From assembly GCF_029946505.1 (NCBI RefSeq), contig NZ_JARZHG010000016.1:62001-126000 (forward strand): 64,000 bases of DNA, read 5' to 3'. Below the pieces are notes generated by a model. The model worked only from the letters and a program-made list of their open reading frames with translations, did no database searches and was not told the origin of the DNA. This stretch comes from Polyangium sp. y55x31. Its GTDB lineage: Bacteria > Myxococcota_A > Polyangia > Polyangiales > Polyangiaceae. Made by a program: the position numbers and the translations under genes. Below are positions 60,816 through 64,000 of this stretch, one piece after another (within the stretch, counting starts at the first letter, position 1; every line of letters begins with the position of its first letter).

Positions 60816-62060
60816 TCACGAAACCAACGGCTGGGTCGAACGGCGACGGAATCGTGCCGCATGGCCACGCCCCTGCTCGACGAGCGCCTCGCCGGCCGGG
60901 CGGAGGACCTGCGCCGCCGCCTGCCGCCGCAGCGTAGTGACCTCTTCGGCGGGCAGGAAGCCGTGCTCCCGGGGCGGCTCTTCGCCCGTGACCGTCGGCT
61001 CCTTGCAGGCGATCTGGAGCGCCTTTTCCAGGGTCGTTGCGACCTCGGCCGCGAGCGCCGCGCCGCCCGTGCCGATCGCCCAACGCACGAAGGCCCATCC
61101 GAGCTCGGCGTGGCGCATCTCGTCCTCAGCAATCTCCAGCAATGCGAGGCGAACCGCGCGTGGACCGGCCTCCTGCGCCGCCGCGGCCGCTTCGATGGCC
61201 GCGAGCGTCTCGCCCACGCAGCCCTCGACCACCGTGGCGAGGGTGGCCGCCGTGAGCGAGCCGAGATCCTCGAAAGCACCGTCCACCGCGAGCGGCCCGA
61301 ATCCGAGCGGCTCGCCTCCATACGCGGATGCGAGCGACATGGCGAGGCGCGCGTGCCGCACCTCGTCGAGCGCCGCGAGGTGGGCCGCCTCGACGAGCGC
61401 CGGCGGCGCGCCGAGCGCCATGAGCGCCATCGAGAATCGGGCAAACGAGGCCACGGACGCGTGCTCGTTGCGGCCTCGCTCGGCCCAGCGCCGCGCGAGG
61501 AGCGCGCGGACCTCGGCCGGGAGATCGGCCGTATCGAGCTCGTGGAGCGCGGCATTGAAATCGCGCAGGCCCTGCGAGCGCTCGGCGGGCGCGTCGAGCG
61601 GGCTCGACCAGGCGCTCGGCCCTTCGCGCACGTCGGCGAGCCGGGGTTTTCCTTGCACGAGCAGGGGCCGGCCGTCGCAGCCGATCGAGCCGACGAGATA
61701 ACAGCAGCTCTCGGCGCTGCCCTCGTTTTCATTGGCATACGGTCCGCGGAGCGGCTCGCATTCGCATTCGCCGGAGCCAGGGGGCCGGCCCTTGAGGACG
61801 ACCTCGGCCGCGCCGGGACATACGCCGTTCACCGGCGCGGTGCAAAGCGTGATGTCGCAGCATTGGCCGTGATAGCCGAAATCGTCCTCGTACACGGGCC
61901 CATAACAGGCGGGCGCCGGGGCGGGCTCGAGGCTCTGGGCAGGGGCCGCCGGGCCGGGAGCGCCCGGAGCGGATTCGACGTCGGCCCCGCACCCCGAAGC
62001 CAGGAGGAGGCTTGCGCCCCATTGAGAAGCGACGAGAAGGCGATGAAGGAAGACGCGCAT
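60816..62060 (-). CDS. Ferritin-like domain lipoprotein
   Basis: 414 residues from the ATG at 62060. Lipobox SLLLASG before Cys24, Ala/Pro-rich spacer, then a Cys-rich region (ACYGPVYEDDFGYHGQCCDITLC). Residues ~205-360 are ferritin-like: ERGRNEHASVASFARFSMAL, ALDEVRHARLAMSLA, CVGETLAAIEAAAAA and IAEDEMRHAELGWAF. These show ExxH iron ligands of a diiron centre. Periplasmic or surface-anchored, which is unusual for a ferritin-like protein. A function in metal or oxygen handling is inferred. Divergent from rsmG. Confidence 0.78.
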   Translation of the reverse strand: MRVFLHRLLVASQWGASLLLASGCGADVESAPGAPGPAAPAQSLEPAPAPACYGPVYEDDFGYHGQCCDITLCTAPVNGVCPGAAEVVLKGRPPGSGECECEPLRGPYANENEGSAESCCYLVGSIGCDGRPLLVQGKPRLADVREGPSAWSSPLDAPAERSQGLRDFNAALHELDTADLPAEVRALLARRWAERGRNEHASVASFARFSMALMALGAPPALVEAAHLAALDEVRHARLAMSLASAYGGEPLGFGPLAVDGAFEDLGSLTAATLATVVEGCVGETLAAIEAAAAAQEAGPRAVRLALLEIAEDEMRHAELGWAFVRWAIGTGGAALAAEVATTLEKALQIACKEPTVTGEEPPREHGFLPAEEVTTLRRQAAAQVLRPAGEALVEQGRGHAARFRRRSTQPLVS

Positions 62061-62176
62061 GCCGGTCCAATTGGCAATTCGCGTGCCGATGGCCACGCCC
62101 GTGTTTTTCGCGTCGATGCGCTTCCGGCGCTGTGCCGGGTTGTGCCGAGCGCGCCTGGGCGTGCTACCCACTCGGC

Positions 62177-62896
62177 GTGACCAAGGCCGCTCGTCCCCCC
62201 CTCCCGCTACCGAGCTCCACGCCCCTCGCGCCTCCCGATGGCTTCGAGGCGCGCCTCGCGGAGATCGGCGTTCGCCTCGACGCGCCCGTGCTCGCGACGC
62301 TCGGCGACTACCTCGCGCGGCTGCTCGCGATGAACGAGCAGATGAACCTCACCGCCATCAAGGATCCGAGCGACGCGTGGGAAAAACACGCGCTCGACGC
62401 GCTCACGCTCGTGCCCTTGCTCGGGGACGCCTCCGCGGGAGCGCGGCTCGTCGACGTCGGCTCGGGCGGCGGTTTGCCCGGCATTCCGATCGCGATCGCG
62501 CGGCCCGATCTCCAGGTCACGCTCGTCGAGGCGACGCAGAAAAAAGCGGCGTTCCTCTCGGCCGTCGTGGCCGCGCTGGGCCTTTTGAACGTGACCGTGC
62601 GCGCCGAGCGGGCCGAGCAGCTCGCGGCCGGGGAGCTCCGCGGGGGGTTCGACGTGGTGACCGCGCGCGCCGTGGCGCGATTGAACCTGCTCGTGCCGCT
62701 GACCGCGCCGTTCGCGAAGCCGGGCGGGCTCGTGCTCCTCGTGAAGGGGCAACGCGCCGAGGAGGAGCTCGCGGAGGCCAAGCGCGTGCTCGTCGAGCAG
62801 GCGACGACCCACGAGAAGACGGTCGCAACGCCGACGGGGCGGATCGTCGTGCTCCGGCGAGGCGCGGGAGAGGCGCGGCGCAAGGCGAAGCGGTGA
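62177..62896 (+). CDS. rsmG: 16S rRNA (guanine-527-N7)-methyltransferase RsmG
   Basis: 239 residues from a GTG at 62177. Family motifs: NEQMNLTAIKDPSDAWEKHALDAL (substrate loop), RLVDVGSGGGLPGIPIAIA (SAM motif I), VTLVEATQKKAAFLSAV, and FDVVTARAVARLNLLVPL. Known role is m7G527 methylation of 16S rRNA. Here it stands alone; in many bacteria it sits with mnmG and parAB near the origin, but none of those is in the window. The N-terminus is about 30 residues longer than usual because of a Pro/Ala-rich start. Confidence 0.93.
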   Translation: MTKAARPPLPLPSSTPLAPPDGFEARLAEIGVRLDAPVLATLGDYLARLLAMNEQMNLTAIKDPSDAWEKHALDALTLVPLLGDASAGARLVDVGSGGGLPGIPIAIARPDLQVTLVEATQKKAAFLSAVVAALGLLNVTVRAERAEQLAAGELRGGFDVVTARAVARLNLLVPLTAPFAKPGGLVLLVKGQRAEEELAEAKRVLVEQATTHEKTVATPTGRIVVLRRGAGEARRKAKR

Positions 62897-62933
62897 GGGG
62901 AGGCGAACGCGGGTTCGAGCCGCCGAAATGGGC

Positions 62934-63734
62934 TCAGAGCTCGAACGTCGATTGCACGATCGGATTGCCGTAGCTGTCGACGTCCTTTGGCCAGCCTCCC
63001 GTGCGGACCACGAGGTTCGGCGCGGCCTCGAACACGCCCTGCCCGTGCGTGTGCCCGCAGAGCACGGTGATGCGCGTGCCGGGGTGCTTCGTCGCGTATT
63101 CGAGGAGGACCACGCCCGTCGAGACACACGTGAACCACGGGAGCCACGGAGGCGACGATTGCGCGCCTTCGTACCAGCAGGCCTGGGGGAAGGGCGGGAC
63201 GTGCGTCAGGACGAACAGCTCCTCGGTCTCGGGCGCGCGGGCGAGCTTTTCCCGCAGCGCGCGGGCCTCGCCTTCGCCGAGCTTTCGGAGGAGCTCGATC
63301 CGCCCCGGGGGATCCATGCGCACGTCGAAAAAGTCCGTGATCATGTGCCAGTCGGAGAGCTGGATCGGCGAGTCGAGATCACCACAGCGCGCATCGCCCC
63401 AGCCGTCGACGCCGAGCAAGACGACGTGGTCTTCGAGCCGCACCGGATCGACCCCGGGCAGCCAGGTCGCGAGCTTCGGAATACGCGTGACCTGCTCGCG
63501 CACCTGGCGAATGCTCGATCCGTAATAATCGTGGTTGCCGAGCACGAAATACACCTTCGCGCCGGTCTTCGTCGCGACGTCGTCGACGAAATGCACGACC
63601 GAGTCCGCCTCGGCGATGTCGCCCGTCAGGAGGACGATGTCCGGCTCTTCCGCCCGGACGGCCTCGTAAAACCGCTGGAGCGCTCGGGGGAGCGGGAAGT
63701 TCAAGTGGATGTCGGTGCACCACGTCGCGCGCAT
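62934..63734 (-). CDS. Metallophosphoesterase (calcineurin-like)
   Basis: 266 residues from the ATG at 63734. All five metal motifs are present: TDIH (7-10), GDIAEADS, GNHDYYGS, THVPPFPQ and GHTHGQG. The final strand region is GGWPKDVDSYGNP. No signal peptide, so cytosolic. Family reactions include phosphodiester or phosphomonoester hydrolysis; the substrate is not predictable. Convergent with rsmG (37 bp). Confidence 0.87.
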   Translation of the reverse strand: MRATWCTDIHLNFPLPRALQRFYEAVRAEEPDIVLLTGDIAEADSVVHFVDDVATKTGAKVYFVLGNHDYYGSSIRQVREQVTRIPKLATWLPGVDPVRLEDHVVLLGVDGWGDARCGDLDSPIQLSDWHMITDFFDVRMDPPGRIELLRKLGEGEARALREKLARAPETEELFVLTHVPPFPQACWYEGAQSSPPWLPWFTCVSTGVVLLEYATKHPGTRITVLCGHTHGQGVFEAAPNLVVRTGGWPKDVDSYGNPIVQSTFEL

Positions 63735-63774
63735 GACCCGCGGAAGCGTACCACGCCCGCGGCGCCCTCGTCGC

Positions 63775-64000
63775 TCACGCCGATTTGACGGACACGGTCG
63801 AGAGTTGCTCCTCGATCTGTCCGATCAGCCACCCGATGAAATCCTCTTTGCGCATGACGCGCGAGACGTGGAGCCCCGACCAGACGGGGGAGCGGACGGC
63901 GGACGTGTCACAGCTCTGCACGATGACGGGCATGTCGCGGATGCGGGGATCTCTCCGGATCGCGCGGACGAGCTCCACCCCGTTCATCACCGGCATGTGG
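63775..64000 (-). CDS. Response regulator receiver, 3' end only
   Basis: The frame is open to the right edge, so the start and the phosphoacceptor Asp lie outside the window. Visible: HMPVMNGVELVRAIRRDPRIRDMPVIVQS, the segment after the Asp, with Ser in the conserved T/S position, then RVMRKEDFIGWLIGQIEEQL. A basic residue (Arg/Lys) stands where the conserved Lys belongs. About 75 residues. No output domain follows, so it may be a single-domain regulator. Confidence 0.7.
   Translation of the reverse strand, partial: HMPVMNGVELVRAIRRDPRIRDMPVIVQSCDTSAVRSPVWSGLHVSRVMRKEDFIGWLIGQIEEQLSTVSVKSA

Noticed and set aside
1..64000. tRNA, rRNA or IS elements
   Set aside because: None recognised by eye on either strand; short tRNAs could still be missed without a covariance search.

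Overview
The window looks like chromosomal DNA of a large-genome myxobacterium, most likely order Polyangiales (Sorangium/Polyangium type). Evidence seen in the sequence: very high GC with strong GC3 bias, many lipoproteins with Gly- or Ser-rich linkers behind the lipobox, SBBP and FG-GAP beta-propellers, DUF4215-type Cys repeats, MYXO-CTERM-like C-termini, PAS-rich histidine kinases, and a mevalonate-type HMG-CoA synthase. No rRNA, tRNA, phage, IS transposase or CRISPR array was recognised. Both window ends cut genes.

Layout. 0-4.4 kb: secreted beta-propeller proteins and lipoproteins. 4.6-6.5 kb: PL7 alginate lyase lipoprotein and a SUKH-like protein. 6.5-9.1 kb: WD40 protein with a coding-like out-of-frame tail, then a methyltransferase and a MerR regulator diverging from a SoxR-box-like palindrome. 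9.1-15.6 kb: lipoprotein, HMG-CoA synthase, a protein with a Lys/Ala histone-like tail, and a PLP decarboxylase with two C-terminal EF hands. 15.6-23.6 kb: long FG-GAP surface protein, a STAND ATPase/TPR/winged-helix regulator, and a Cys-rich lipoprotein.

23.6-32.2 kb is a disturbed accessory stretch. It holds six GGAAGC/GGAGGC-type repeat tracts (three with the same 21-nt tail), a four-helix-bundle (IVS/S23) gene, three decayed gene fragments, an eight-unit 43-bp tandem array, an AraC/receiver/LuxR fusion regulator, an EGF-like lipoprotein, an ECF sigma factor and a LysR/NmrA divergent pair.

32.2-42.4 kb: a hypothetical gene, an MBL-fold lipoprotein and three consecutive multi-PAS histidine kinases. 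42.4-42.7 kb is a mirror-ordered array of eight hairpins. 42.9-49.6 kb: NhaA antiporter, SBBP lipoprotein, carotenoid oxygenase with a divergent MarR regulator and twin palindromes, and a DUF4114-like/MYXO-CTERM protein. 49.5-53.5 kb: a minus-strand run of five genes (alpha/beta hydrolase, SRPBCC-cupin fusion, ArsR, VOC protein, GH25 lysozyme). 53.7-56.7 kb: SUKH-like gene, radical SAM enzyme and a short PLP enzyme overlapping by ATGA, which is the best candidate for an uncharacterised biosynthetic unit. 56.8-64 kb: envelope proteins, a CAP-domain lipoprotein, an RsbR-like PAS/STAS protein, a ferritin-like lipoprotein, rsmG, a metallophosphoesterase and a partial response regulator.
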